A DNA stretch of 64,000 nucleotides from Ruminococcaceae bacterium Marseille-P2935 (GTDB lineage: Bacteria; Bacillota; Clostridia; Oscillospirales; Ruminococcaceae): contig LT629952.1 in the NCBI GenBank assembly GCA_900104565.1, positions 1,363,604 through 1,427,603 on the forward strand. The letters are read 5' to 3'. The position numbers and the translations under genes are program-made. The notes below the pieces were generated by a model. That model had not been told where the DNA came from. It worked only from the letters and a program-made list of their open reading frames with translations, and did no database searches. The first letter of the stretch is position 1. Each line of letters begins with the position of its first letter. Positions 1 through 8,725 of this stretch are shown here, in pieces.

Positions 1-1185
1 TTGGGCTTGGGCAATTCTGCCACAAACGCTAAAATTCTTCTGCTCTCCCCCTACCCTGACCCTGCCGCCGCATTGGTGGGAATTCAGCCCGGAGATACCA
101 TCTTGCTGACAGAATCCTTTGTACTGTCCTCTCCCCTGGAGCTTGGCACCTCTGTTACGCTAAACGGCATGGGGAATACTCTTTCAGCCTCCAACAGTTT
201 TTCAGGGCAAAGCCTTGTGCGCATTACGGCAGACAACACTTCCCTTCTTCAGCTTAGCCTGAATGCCCAGGGTATCAGCTACGCGGCAGAAGTTCACTCT
301 GCTACTGGGGTGGCCTGCTCTGCAATCACATTAAAAAACAGCCGGAATTCCGGGCTGCTTTTGGACAGCGCTCAGCTTGCCATCAACAACATTACCCTAG
401 AAAATAATTCCAAGGCTGGTGTTCGGGTTGTAAAGTATAGCGGGCTGTCGCCCTCCCTTTCCATAACCGGGACATTTACATTTGCAAAGCAGCCGGGTAC
501 TATTCTTTTGATAGAACCCTCTGCTGCCGATACCCCTGTTGCCCTTCCGGCGGGAACAAACCTTTCCGTCCAAGCAGGCACTGATGGGTCTGTCCGATAT
601 GTTAAGACGTCCGATGGTACACAGGGCTACACCGACTATGCTAATGAAGAATTTACTTTTTGGCGCGATGTTGAGCGTCAGGTTTGGGACGCCCAAAAGA
701 AAGACGTCATCACTGTTAAGGCAAAGGACTATACAGAAGTTCCTGTTACGCTTTTAAAATCACTCAAGGGAAAAGACGTAACCCTTGTCATCACTGGCAA
801 TAGCACCGACCCAATTACGATTCATGGCAGCCAGGTGCAGCCCATTGAACAAAATCGTATTTACTACCCTATTAAAGAATTGGCAAAGCTATATCAACAA
901 GTTGTATCCTCCCAGGCACCGTCCGTTCCCGCTGTTTCTTCCAGGCCTACTATCTCATCCTCCAGCGCCGCCCCTCCTCCCCCCGTCTCATCTGCCCCTG
1001 CCGAGGCACAGCAGCCTGAAACGCCTCCCTCCAGCAGCGAAGCACCAGCCGATCCGGTGATTACCCCAGATCCGCCTCAGCGGGAATCTATGCCGCTTTG
1101 GCCGATTATTGCAGGGGCCGCTGCATTAGGCCTTTTTATTCTGGTTTTAATCATAAATCTGATCATACGCAAAAACAGGCCATAA
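1..1185 (+). CDS. surface protein, C-terminal part, membrane-anchored (5'-truncated by window edge)
   Basis: The reading frame is open from the first base, so the true start probably lies upstream. Visible are 394 residues. Residues 1-150 have short repeating hydrophobic/Asn/Ser strands (for example NSRNSGLLLDSAQLAINNITLENN) of the kind seen in right-handed beta-helix proteins. A compact domain follows (about 215-300, beginning FTFWRDVERQVWDAQ). Then comes a Pro/Ser/Ala-rich linker (about 305-362) and one transmembrane helix (about 367-389) with a basic RKNRP tail. This layout predicts an extracellular protein held in the membrane by its C terminus, with the linker crossing the wall. There is no LPXTG motif. 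Ligand and function are unknown. The beta-helix reading is inference from composition. Confidence 0.6.
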   Translation: MGLGNSATNAKILLLSPYPDPAAALVGIQPGDTILLTESFVLSSPLELGTSVTLNGMGNTLSASNSFSGQSLVRITADNTSLLQLSLNAQGISYAAEVHSATGVACSAITLKNSRNSGLLLDSAQLAINNITLENNSKAGVRVVKYSGLSPSLSITGTFTFAKQPGTILLIEPSAADTPVALPAGTNLSVQAGTDGSVRYVKTSDGTQGYTDYANEEFTFWRDVERQVWDAQKKDVITVKAKDYTEVPVTLLKSLKGKDVTLVITGNSTDPITIHGSQVQPIEQNRIYYPIKELAKLYQQVVSSQAPSVPAVSSRPTISSSSAAPPPPVSSAPAEAQQPETPPSSSEAPADPVITPDPPQRESMPLWPIIAGAAALGLFILVLIINLIIRKNRP

Positions 1186-1276
1186 AATAAGTAAACTTAT
1201 AAAAAACTGGGATGATGCAGTTTTATCCAGCGATTCTATCAAAGATAAGTCTTCTCAATGAAAACTGTAACTTTCG

Positions 1277-1330
1277 CAATAAAGGCAAGCTGCCCTGGCT
1301 TATATAAGCCAGGGCAGCTTGCCTTTATTG
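1277..1330. terminator. 54-bp perfect palindrome, probable terminator
   Basis: Bases 1277-1330 form a perfect inverted repeat centred at 1303/1304. The arms begin CAATAAAGGCAAGCTGCC and end with the exact reverse complement. It lies 92 bp after the preceding stop codon. The flanking A/T bases inside the stem give U-rich tails in both directions, so it could stop transcription from either side. It is unusually long and perfect for a terminator. Confidence 0.5.
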
Positions 1331-1592
1331 ATAACATTCGCAAAACGAACCCAGCAGTTAAGCCGGTAAGAAAAGGGCACCAAAGCATACTGACAAATCT
1401 GATTGAACGGAGTAAAAGTAAGATAGCTGTTTAAACTGGTGGGTTTGCGGGTTCAAAGGCCGTAGGAATATTCCAAGCCCTAGGGAAACGCACTGGTATG
1501 CATGCCATTTCAGTCTCATGCATAATGGGCTCGCGGTTTTAATGTCAGGCCGGTCCGGTAAAAAACTCGGCGCTTATTTCTTTTATCTGGCA

Positions 1593-1618
1593 TTTGCATA
1601 AGGCCAGCCTTATGCAAA
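1593..1618. repeat. 26-bp palindrome upstream of sigK
   Basis: TTTGCATAAGGC, a 2-bp centre, then GCCTTATGCAAA form a perfect inverted repeat 188 bp before the sigK start. It has no T-run and so does not look like a terminator. It could be an operator or an mRNA hairpin. No protein is assigned. Confidence 0.4.
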
Positions 1619-1805
1619 GAGTACCGCATTTTACAGGCAATGGCATTGTTATTTTAAAATGACTGCCTTATTCTTTAGGGCGCCAATATGTTTTCCTCCA
1701 TTGTACTCCCCTTTTCTTATTCAATTCCCCCGGGACTGGCACCGGACAATCCGGCCGATGCATAAACTGTTTAGGGAGTTTAACAAAGAAAGGGGAAAGT
1801 TATCT

Positions 1806-2507
1806 ATGTATTCCTTGCTTATCATCCTGGCCGCATGCAACCTGCTCTATTTTGCGCTGCACATCACCACCGGTGGTTCCTTTCCCAAGCCGCTTTCTGC
1901 CAGGGAAGAGCGGGAATGCCTGGAAAAAATTAAAACTGGCGACCAGCAGGCAAAAAACAAGCTGATTGAACATAACCTGCGATTGGTAGCACATATTATC
2001 AAAAAATATTATTCCAGCATGAAAGACCAGGACGACCTGATCTCCATTGGCACCATAGGGCTGATTAAGGCAGTTTCCACTTTTGACTACGAAAAAGGCA
2101 CCCGTTTTGCCACCTATGCTTCCCGCTGTATCGAAAATGAAATTCTGATGTACTTCCGCAGTAAACGGAAAACCGCACAAGACGTTTACATCAGCGACCC
2201 CATTGACACCGATAAAGATGGAAACTCTTTGACCCTAATGGACATTATGTCGGAAGAGGACAATATTGTTGATCAAATTGATCTTCGTATTAAATCAGAG
2301 GAGCTATACCGTTTGATTGAAACCAATCTGGAAGAACGCGAACGGCTTATTGTAAAGCTGCGTTATGGTTTGGGTGGTTCAAAAGTTTATACCCAACGTG
2401 AGGTTGCAGCACTTCTCGGAATTTCACGCTCCTATGTCAGTCGTATTGAAAAAAAAGCGCTGGAACGACTAAAAAAAGGGTTTGACCGTACAAACCGGCT
2501 GTCCTAA
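1806..2507 (+). CDS. sigK: RNA polymerase sporulation sigma factor SigK (pro-sigma-K)
   Basis: Mother-cell sigma factor of late sporulation. The chosen ATG at 1806 follows a purine-rich site (AAAGGGGAAAG) and gives 233 residues. Longer in-frame starts upstream have no such site. Residues 1-30 are hydrophobic (LLIILAACNLLYFALHI). This is the pro-sequence that in the family holds the protein at the membrane until SpoIVFB cleaves it. Then come PKPLS, region 2 with NLRLVAHIIKKYY, DLISIGTIGLIKAV and RFATYASRCIENEI, and region 4 with LEERERLIVKLRYGL and a helix-turn-helix (TQREVAALLGISRSYVSRIE). The gene is continuous, with no skin-type insertion, unlike in Bacillus subtilis. SigE has a similar core, but PKPLS and the short pro-sequence point to SigK. 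Confidence 0.93.
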   Translation: MYSLLIILAACNLLYFALHITTGGSFPKPLSAREERECLEKIKTGDQQAKNKLIEHNLRLVAHIIKKYYSSMKDQDDLISIGTIGLIKAVSTFDYEKGTRFATYASRCIENEILMYFRSKRKTAQDVYISDPIDTDKDGNSLTLMDIMSEEDNIVDQIDLRIKSEELYRLIETNLEERERLIVKLRYGLGGSKVYTQREVAALLGISRSYVSRIEKKALERLKKGFDRTNRLS

Positions 2508-2743
2508 TTACTTCTGACTTGCTAAAAGCGTGTTTAAGTCTGCGGCAAAACAGCATGGAGCATGTGCAGTCCTGTGTCTGGCACTACAGTTTCGTTAAAA
2601 TTTCTATATTACCAGAGCTTGCTAACAGGTAATAAGGTTTTTATATATAAAGCGACTGGCCCGGCAATGGTATCTGCCCAAACTGTGTTTTATTATGTGT
2701 GAAATAATAGTTAAACATCAGGCTTCTATTTCAGATCATTATA

Positions 2744-2790
2744 CAATGCACCTTCGGCAGCCGGTCATGCTGCCGCAGGTGCATTGGTTT
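2744..2790 (+). terminator. hairpin, probable terminator after sigK
   Basis: CAATGCACCT and CGGCAGC pair with GCTGCCG and AGGTGCATTG across a 7-nt loop, with one opposed mismatch. The tail GGTTTTATAAAC is only moderately U-rich. It lies 237 bp after sigK. Confidence 0.5.
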
Positions 2791-2969
2791 TATAAACTTC
2801 TTTGTGCTATCAGAAAAAACTCTGAAATACCGTTGGCAACTTTGACGCCAATATTAATTTTATAAACCGGCAATTTCGGCTATCATAACACATGTTTCTT
2901 CTTTGTTATTGAAAACCCGGATATTATAAAGGGCAAAACTGCCGCAAGGTAGAATCACGGAAAAGAGTG

Positions 2970-2978
2970 TGCTATAAT
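2970..2978 (+). promoter_or_regulatory. extended -10 element upstream of the DEAD-box helicase
   Basis: TGCTATAAT matches an extended -10 exactly, but no good -35 stands 16-18 bp before it. A second candidate pair, TTGTTA (2903-2908) and TATAAA (2925-2930) with a 16-bp spacer, lies just upstream. Either would drive the helicase. Confidence 0.3.
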
Positions 2979-3278
2979 AAACTAAAAAGCAGTTATGATA
3001 CGTTACTTTATCAAATACTACAAGTTTGGCCAATGGTACCAGTTACACTCGTATCTCTAGCATCTCTGCAGCTTTATAACATAAGCTCGCCGGGGACTTA
3101 CCTTTCCCTTTATACTTTTACTCGATTAGCTGATCATTGCAGTTCAGCACATTTTTATAATATAATAGCTGTTTCAATGAAGTTACCTATGGGGCGAACT
3201 TGTTTTATTTTAAAGCATGGCTTTACACAAAAGTGTGTTTTTTAGTTTTAGCAAAGATATAGACGAGAGAGGATTACT

Positions 3279-4439
3279 ATGGAGCAGATCACTTATCAGG
3301 ACTTAAAGGTTTCACCTGACATATTAAGGGCGGTCAAACAGATGGGTTTTACCGAAATGACCGAGATTCAGCAAAAGGCAATTCCCGTTATGCTGGAAGG
3401 CCGGGACATTATTGCAAAGGCGCCAACCGGAACCGGAAAAACCTGTGCCTTTGGAATACCCATTATTGAAAAGATTAACCCAGACAATGCCTGGCCTCAG
3501 GCGCTTATTCTATGCCCCACCCGGGAACTTTGCACCCAGATTTGCGAAGAAATTCGCCGTTTAGCCATATTTAAACCCGGTATTCATATTGCTTCTATCT
3601 ATGGGGGGCAATCTATGGGGCGCCAGATTGATCAGTTAAAAAAGGGGGTTCATGTGGTAGTTGCCACCCCCGGCCGCCTGCTTGATCATATGAACCATCG
3701 TACTATCCGGTTGGACAAGGTATCGATTGCCGTATTGGATGAAGCGGACCGCATGCTGGATATGGGCTTTTTTAAAGACGTACGCAAAATATTGGACCGT
3801 CTTCCCGCTCGTCAGCAGCTGGTCATGTTTTCTGCTACCATTTCCCGCGAGGTAATGGACATTGGCTGGATCTACCAGCGTGATTCGGTAGAGCTTACGG
3901 TTAAGCCGGTGGAAGAAAGCCAGCCAAAAATCACCCAGTATAGTCTGGAAAGCCAGGGCGGCCGACAGAAGCTGGAGGATATTATTTCTATTCTGCAGCA
4001 GCGGCAATATAAGCGGGCCATCTTCTTTTGCAACACTAAATATACCACCTCTATGCTTGGCAACCAGCTTTCTCTGCAGGGCTATAATGCCGATTGCTTA
4101 AATGGCGATATGCGCCAGAGTGAACGAAATAAGATTATGGCACGCTTTCGCAGCGGGGAACTGAATTATCTGGTTGCTACTGACGTGGCTGCCAGAGGAA
4201 TTGATGTCAGCGATGTCGAGGCTGTGTTCAACTATGATATGCCCCAGGACAACGATTCTTACCTGCATCGGATCGGACGTACCGGGCGCGCTAAAAAGGA
4301 AGGGATTTCGTATTTATTTTATAACAGCGAGGAACGTTCCCGCCTGTCCAACATTATACGTTACACTCACTCCAATATCATTCCGCTTAGCTTTGACGAA
4401 AACCGGCAGTTGGTTGAGCTGCCGGAAGAGAGTGAATAA
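3279..4439 (+). CDS. DEAD-box ATP-dependent RNA helicase, compact form
   Basis: Unwinds RNA duplexes with ATP, typically in ribosome assembly, mRNA turnover or cold adaptation. The 386 residues hold only the two RecA-like domains. Visible motifs in order: Walker A APTGTGKT (48-55), PTREL, ATPGR, DEAD box LDEADRMLDMGF (about 152-164), FSAT, VATDVAARGID and HRIGRTGR. After the second domain the protein stops at ELPEESE. It lacks the basic C-terminal RNA-binding tail of CshA, DbpA or CsdA, so substrate choice may depend on partners. The start follows GAGAGAGG at good spacing. It is a single gene with a long leader. The class is certain; the exact orthologue is not. Confidence 0.93.
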   Translation: MEQITYQDLKVSPDILRAVKQMGFTEMTEIQQKAIPVMLEGRDIIAKAPTGTGKTCAFGIPIIEKINPDNAWPQALILCPTRELCTQICEEIRRLAIFKPGIHIASIYGGQSMGRQIDQLKKGVHVVVATPGRLLDHMNHRTIRLDKVSIAVLDEADRMLDMGFFKDVRKILDRLPARQQLVMFSATISREVMDIGWIYQRDSVELTVKPVEESQPKITQYSLESQGGRQKLEDIISILQQRQYKRAIFFCNTKYTTSMLGNQLSLQGYNADCLNGDMRQSERNKIMARFRSGELNYLVATDVAARGIDVSDVEAVFNYDMPQDNDSYLHRIGRTGRAKKEGISYLFYNSEERSRLSNIIRYTHSNIIPLSFDENRQLVELPEESE

Positions 4440-4447
4440 TCATAAAA

Positions 4448-4484
4448 AACGGGTAGTTTGAACGCAATGTTCGGACTGCCCGTT
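4448..4484. terminator. hairpin after the helicase gene
   Basis: AACGGGTAGT pairs with ACTGCCCGTT (one G-T pair) 11 bases after the stop codon. The T-run is on the wrong side for plus-strand termination: the A-run precedes the stem. It would work better for antisense transcripts. Confidence 0.35.
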
Positions 4485-4715
4485 ATGCCCAATAGCATAC
4501 TGAAAGAGCCGGGCTCTGTATGTATATTTTCCCTTGTTTGCCGCCTTTAGGGAGGCCTTAAGCGATTTTTATACAACTATTTGGCCACCTGCTGACAGGC
4601 ATAGGGATAACCACCTTTAGAAAATGCCTCACTTGTCTTACGCCCATTGTCGCACAAACGCCAAAGGGTAAAATTTTTTCTTCGATGCCGGCAACTACGG
4701 CGGAAGGGAGCAAAT

Positions 4716-5684
4716 ATGGAATATTCCGTACTGGTTTTAATTCCTGTAACTCAGCAGCATAAGGTTTTGCTGCAGCAGGCGCTGCCTGGCAGCTGCTTTA
4801 CTTATCTTTCGGCTAATGAAGTAACCAGTGAACAGGTTGCCAAAGCAGATATTATTCTGGGTAACCCTCCTGTACAGTTTTTAACACAAGACATACGGTT
4901 AAAATGGCTGCAGCTATTCAGCGCAGGCACTGCTCCCTATTCCGAACCCGGAGTTCTTCCTGAGGATGTTATACTTACGAATGCTACCGGCGCATATGGG
5001 CTTGCAATTGGAGAGCATATGACCGCTATGATTTTAAGCCTGTATAAAAACCTGCATCTTTACCGCGATAACCAGAGGCGGCACAGCTGGGCCGACCGGG
5101 GCAGCGTACGCAGTATATATGGCTCCACCGTACTGGCAGTCGGATTAGGCGATATTGGCGGTGAATTTGCAAAACGGATGAAAGCTTTGGGTGCGTATAC
5201 AATCGGCGTACGCCGCAAAGGCACGGTTAAGCCAAATTATTTAGATGAGCTGGTGCACCTGGACCAGCTTGACGAGATGCTGCCCCGGGCCGATATTGTT
5301 GCGCTGAGCCTGCCTGGCACCGCCGAAACCTACCATATCCTCAACCAGCAGCGAATCAGCAAAATGAAGCCCGGTGCGGTTTTAATCAACGTAGGGCGCG
5401 GCAACGCAGTAGATACCCCTAGCCTGGTTGCCTCGTTAAAAAGCGGCCTGCTGAGCGGCGCCTGCTTAGAGGTAACCGACCCCGAACCTCTGCCGTCAGA
5501 CAGCCCCCTTTGGGAGATGGAAAACGTCATCATCACTCCCCATGTCTCGGGCGGTTTTCATCTGAAGGAAACGCATACCCGCATGATTTCAATTTTTTCA
5601 GAAAACCTGCGCCGCTTCGCAGCCGGGGAGCCCCTGAACAACCAGGTGGATTTTTCCACAGGTTATCGTAAACTAGTGGAATAA
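4716..5684 (+). CDS. D-isomer specific 2-hydroxyacid dehydrogenase
   Basis: NAD(P)-dependent oxidoreductase that interconverts 2-oxoacids and D-2-hydroxyacids. The substrate is not predictable here. The 322-residue product has the split catalytic domain/Rossmann fold of the family. Visible are GLGDIGG (144-149) for dinucleotide binding, INVGRGNAVD with the substrate-binding Arg, CLEVTDPEPLP with the catalytic-pair Glu, and ITPHVSGG with the catalytic His. The ATG at 4716 follows GGAAGGGAG at ideal spacing. A TTG 69 bases earlier has no such site and adds a basic, unrelated stretch. It is monocistronic and ends at a strong bidirectional terminator. It is not SerA, having no ACT domain. Confidence 0.88.
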   Translation: MEYSVLVLIPVTQQHKVLLQQALPGSCFTYLSANEVTSEQVAKADIILGNPPVQFLTQDIRLKWLQLFSAGTAPYSEPGVLPEDVILTNATGAYGLAIGEHMTAMILSLYKNLHLYRDNQRRHSWADRGSVRSIYGSTVLAVGLGDIGGEFAKRMKALGAYTIGVRRKGTVKPNYLDELVHLDQLDEMLPRADIVALSLPGTAETYHILNQQRISKMKPGAVLINVGRGNAVDTPSLVASLKSGLLSGACLEVTDPEPLPSDSPLWEMENVIITPHVSGGFHLKETHTRMISIFSENLRRFAAGEPLNNQVDFSTGYRKLVE

Positions 5685-5760
5685 TGATTTACCAAACAAG
5701 GAAACACGGCTAAAACACCATATGCAGCACTTTTGCGTTTTATAGTACTTTTCGAGTTAT

Positions 5761-5804
5761 AAAAAAACAAGGCAACCTTTTAAAAAAGGTTGCCTTGTTT
5801 TTTT
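5761..5804. terminator. bidirectional rho-independent terminator
   Basis: CAAGGCAACCTTTT and AAAAGGTTGCCTTG form a perfect stem flanked by A7 on the left and T7 on the right. It sits between the converging dehydrogenase and pduL genes and serves both. Confidence 0.9.
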
Positions 5805-5816
5805 ATGGCCAAATAT

Positions 5817-6410
5817 TTATACGTTTTTGCCCATCAACTTTACAATGGTTCCAAAAACTTCACCAGAACAGCCGGCTGCATTGGACTCATCTGTATCAAT
5901 GTGCATTGCGGTACTGAACTTTTCGCTTACACGTACAACAACGTCACCAAAAATAACAGAACGGCCGTTGGTGTTAACTTCTACGCTGACAATTTCCTTA
6001 TCTGCTACACCCAGCTCTTTTGCGTCCTCGGGGGTGGTATGAATGTGACGTTTTGCAGCAATTACGCCCTCCTTCAGTTCTACCTCGCCACAGGGTCCAA
6101 CCAGCTTGCAGGCGCCGCTGTCTTTTATATCACCAGACTCACGAATGGGGGCCACAATCCCTAAGGTTCTGGCATCCGTGAGGGAAACCTCAATTTGAGT
6201 AGCTGGGCGAACCGGCCCCAAAATGGATACACCGCTCAAAGTTTTTTTAGGGCCTACAATGTCAAGGCGCTCATTGGTAGCAAATTGGCCCGGCTGGGAA
6301 AGGTCTTTTTTATGAGAAAGCTCAAAGCCTTTACCAAATAAGGTTTCCAAATCCTCCTGAGTCACATGAATATGACGTGCAGAAGTTTCCACTAAAATTT
6401 TTTTAGACAT
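5817..6410 (-). CDS. pduL: PduL-type phosphate acyltransferase (phosphotransacylase)
   Basis: Converts acyl-CoA plus phosphate to acyl phosphate and CoA. With acetate kinase this gives ATP from acetyl-CoA or propionyl-CoA. The 197 residues contain the two family signatures with zinc-binding histidines, ARHIHVTQEDLETLFG near the N terminus and AKRHIHTTPEDAKELG (about 119-134), plus LGPVRPATQIEVS. It starts directly at the catalytic domain without the N-terminal helix that targets PduL into microcompartments, and no pdu or eut genes are nearby. A cytosolic fermentative role replacing Pta is therefore likely. The ATG follows AAGGAGG. Promoter and terminator are both visible, so it is a single-gene unit. 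Confidence 0.9.
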   Translation of the reverse strand: MSKKILVETSARHIHVTQEDLETLFGKGFELSHKKDLSQPGQFATNERLDIVGPKKTLSGVSILGPVRPATQIEVSLTDARTLGIVAPIRESGDIKDSGACKLVGPCGEVELKEGVIAAKRHIHTTPEDAKELGVADKEIVSVEVNTNGRSVIFGDVVVRVSEKFSTAMHIDTDESNAAGCSGEVFGTIVKLMGKNV

Positions 6411-6443
6411 ATCGTAATTCCTCCTTGATAATGATCCTTTTTT

Positions 6444-6472
6444 ATTTTACTTGCATTCGGCCTTATATGCAA
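6444..6472 (-). promoter_or_regulatory. promoter of pduL
   Basis: On the minus strand TTGCAT (6467-6472) and TAAAAT (6444-6449) are separated by 17 bp, 34 bp before the start codon. The -35 lies inside an inverted repeat CTTGCAT...ATGCAAG (about 6450-6473), a possible operator. Confidence 0.6.
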
Positions 6473-6554
6473 GGGTTCTGCATATTTTGACAAAAATATT
6501 TTTATTTTTTCTGGCTATATGGTATAATAACCTCATCCGGTACCGATTTTTCAA

Positions 6555-6822
6555 TTACTGCTTTGCACCTGCCGACGGGTAGCCGGATGTTTTTTGCCAT
6601 ACCAATACGGGAAGCCCCGAGGTTACGGCCGCAGGCCGCTGCACTGCGACGCGCTGTCGGTTAGCTTAAGAGCTTGGAGCATGTGCAGCCGAGGGCGACT
6701 GTGCAGGGTATGAAGCCAGGCGTCAGCCGTTTCAGGTGCAACGAGAAAAGTCCTGCGCGAGCAGCGTGTTTTGGGTACTTTTACACGAGTAAAAGTACCT
6801 GCCCCCCGCATAGGGGGAACCG
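6555..6822 (+). repeat. direct repeat copy 1 (~268 bp, non-coding)
   Basis: First of two copies separated by exactly 360 bp start to start. Sixty bases around 6609-6655 match copy 2 almost perfectly, and overall identity is roughly 85-90% by eye. Near its end is an internal hairpin GTACTTTTAC-ACGA-GTAAAAGTAC followed by CTGCCCCCCGCATAGGGG. No frame is shared as protein in both copies, which differ by single-base indels. A structured RNA or small non-autonomous mobile repeat is plausible. Confidence 0.75.
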
Positions 6823-6914
6823 CACTCACTAAATAAAATCAGAGATTCTAAATGGTTCCCGAGAACACCCTGCGCTTTGCGTATGAATCACCTTACTTAT
6901 TATCAATTCTTCAC

Positions 6915-7182
6915 TTACTGCCCTGTACCTGCCAGCGGCTAGCCAGATGTTTTTTAATGTGCAAACATGGGAAGCCCCGAGGTTACGGCCGCAGGCCGCT
7001 GCACTGCGACGCGCTTCCGGTTAGCTTAAGAGCTTGGAGCGGTGCAGCCGAGGGTGAATGTGCAGGGCATAAAACCAGGCGTCAGCCGTTTCAGGTGCAA
7101 AGAGAAAAGCCCTGCGGCGAGCAGCGTGTTTTGGGTACCTTTACACAAGTAAAAGTACCTGCCCCCCGCATAGGGGAATAAC
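6915..7182 (+). repeat. direct repeat copy 2 (~268 bp, non-coding)
   Basis: Second copy of the unit at 6555-6822. The near-identical core begins GGGAAGCCCCGAGGTTACGG. It lacks one base near 7041 and regains it near 7117. The terminal hairpin changes to GGTACCTTTACACAAGTAAAAG, so the two copies have diverged in one arm. The 109-codon frame running across it (6852-7181) is not conserved in copy 1. Confidence 0.75.
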
Positions 7183-7623
7183 CGCAAAGCGTTTATTATG
7201 CTTTCATGGCCAGGTCAACAAACGGCCCAATAGCCAACGATACCATTTATACTCCGTGTTCATGGTATCATAACCGCAAAATGGGCAAGTTATTCAAGGT
7301 GCTGCACTTGCCCACTTTAGGATGCATTCATCTCCAACCCATGGTCTGACGCGCTATTGCATTTTATGATATGCTAAAAGGGCACTATAGCCCCAAAGCA
7401 GTTATTCTGTTCTATTGTGCAGTGGTTTCACAAGCCTGGCAACCGCTTATTGGGGAAAAATTCAATCGCTTACTGGGCCGATACCAAACAGCGTAAAGTT
7501 TACGCACCTACCTGAAAGTTTGCGTTACTGCTGCACCGGAATTGGGTCAAACCATAACACACATCAACTTATCTTTCACAATAATCACTCGCATCCCTTT
7601 GATGCACGGAAGGGAGTATTAAA
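7183..7623. other. intergenic region before the uracil-DNA glycosylase gene
   Basis: About 440 bases with no supported gene. A 70-codon frame (7415-7627) overlaps the glycosylase start and has no ribosome binding site. I see no clear promoter or hairpin. Confidence 0.4.
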
Positions 7624-8196
7624 ATGAATTCTGAATTTAACGCACTGCAGCAAGAATGTTTATCCTGCCAAAAATGCGGGCTTTGTGAAACCCGTACCCA
7701 TGTGGTGTTTGGCGTGGGCAACCCCCAGTCCGAGGTTATGCTGATTGGCGAGGGTCCCGGAGAAAACGAGGACCTGCAGGGAGAACCTTTTGTAGGGCGC
7801 AGCGGTCAGCTGATGGATAAAATGCTGGAAGTGGTAGACCTTTCGAGAAAAAAGAATCTCTATATTGCCAATATGGTCAAATGCCGTCCGCCCAAAAACC
7901 GAGACCCATTGCCCGAAGAGGTCTCGTGCTGCATTGGGTATCTTAACCGTCAAATTGAAATTATTCAACCCAAAATAATTGTTTGCCTAGGACGCATTGC
8001 TGCCTGCAGTTTAATTGACCCTAACTTTAAGGTAACCAAACAGCATGGGCAGTTCATCCTAAAAAACGGCATTTGGATGACGGGCGTCTACCACCCCGCC
8101 GCGCTGCTGCGTAATCCACGCAACAAACCAGATGCGTTAGATGATTTTATCAAGCTGAAAGAAAAAATACTGGAGGTTTGCAACCATACCTACTAA
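7624..8196 (+). CDS. family 4 (type-4) uracil-DNA glycosylase, [4Fe-4S]
   Basis: Removes uracil from DNA to start base-excision repair. The 190-residue protein has the family 4 motifs: [20 protein letters not shown] (43-62) for catalysis and uracil binding, [13 protein letters not shown], and YHPAALLRN near the C terminus with the active-site His. Cysteines at 15 and 18 with Cys87 and Cys102/103 fit the iron-sulfur ligand pattern. The ATG follows GGAAGGGAG. It stands alone between the repeats and the split ATPase gene, with a terminator after it. Confidence 0.9.
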   Translation: MNSEFNALQQECLSCQKCGLCETRTHVVFGVGNPQSEVMLIGEGPGENEDLQGEPFVGRSGQLMDKMLEVVDLSRKKNLYIANMVKCRPPKNRDPLPEEVSCCIGYLNRQIEIIQPKIIVCLGRIAACSLIDPNFKVTKQHGQFILKNGIWMTGVYHPAALLRNPRNKPDALDDFIKLKEKILEVCNHTY

Positions 8197-8343
8197 AGCT
8201 TTCTGACGCTTTAATCTGTTCTCCCCGGCTGTGCCGGATGATGGCATAGCTATTTTATAAATTTGGTAACTCTATTTGTACCTGGCATCAAAAACAACAT
8301 ATTTTTTCATCATTCTGCCAATGGAAAATAGTGCAGAAATTAA

Positions 8344-8381
8344 AAAAACGGGCTAAAAACTAGTCCGTTTTTATTTTTTTG
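8344..8381 (+). terminator. rho-independent terminator after the glycosylase gene
   Basis: AAACGGGCTA and TAGTCCGTTT form a stem with one G-T pair, followed by TTATTTTTTT. A-rich sequence on the left makes it weakly bidirectional. Confidence 0.8.
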
Positions 8382-8725
8382 CATCTAAGCGGCTCGCCGG
8401 GCGGCTTTGTGTGTCAGATTGCTTTGGGACGGAATAACATGGAATAGAAACATAGAAGGAGGATCTGACATGCCGAATGACAAAAAGGCCCTGCATTTTT
8501 TTCTGGGTGCTAATACCCCGCAGGGGTTTGTTTCAAGATTTGACCAGCTGTCCGGCCCGGAAGACGGTTGGCGGTTATTCGTAATAAAAGGCGGTCCAGG
8601 CACCGGAAAATCTTCCCTGATGAAAAAGGTAGCCCAGGCATTTGACAACCAGGCGTTAGAATTCATCCACTGCTCTTCTGATGCCGATTCGCTGGATGCA
8701 GTAATCTTACCTGAGAGCCGTCTTT

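Larger units (their letters stand above)
2508..3278. other. long intergenic region / helicase leader
   Basis: No supported gene in 770 bases. A 92-codon frame at 2967-3245 lacks a ribosome binding site and recognisable protein features. The region contains a hairpin at 2744-2786 and a possible promoter near 2970. If that promoter is used, the helicase mRNA has a leader of about 300 nt, as is common for cold-inducible DEAD-box genes. Confidence 0.4.

Noticed and set aside
1659-1805. Extended N terminus of SigK from an earlier start
   Set aside because: The extra 49 residues resemble no SigK sequence. The ATG at 1806 has a good ribosome binding site and gives the usual pro-sequence.
1806-2507. 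Skin-type interruption of sigK
   Set aside because: The gene reads through all sigma regions without a break.
2967-3245. 92-codon frame upstream of the helicase
   Set aside because: No ribosome binding site and no recognisable domain; better explained as leader sequence.
6852-7181. 109-codon open frame across repeat copy 2, and a minus-strand frame across copy 1
   Set aside because: Indels between the repeat copies break each frame in the other copy, and there is no ribosome binding site.
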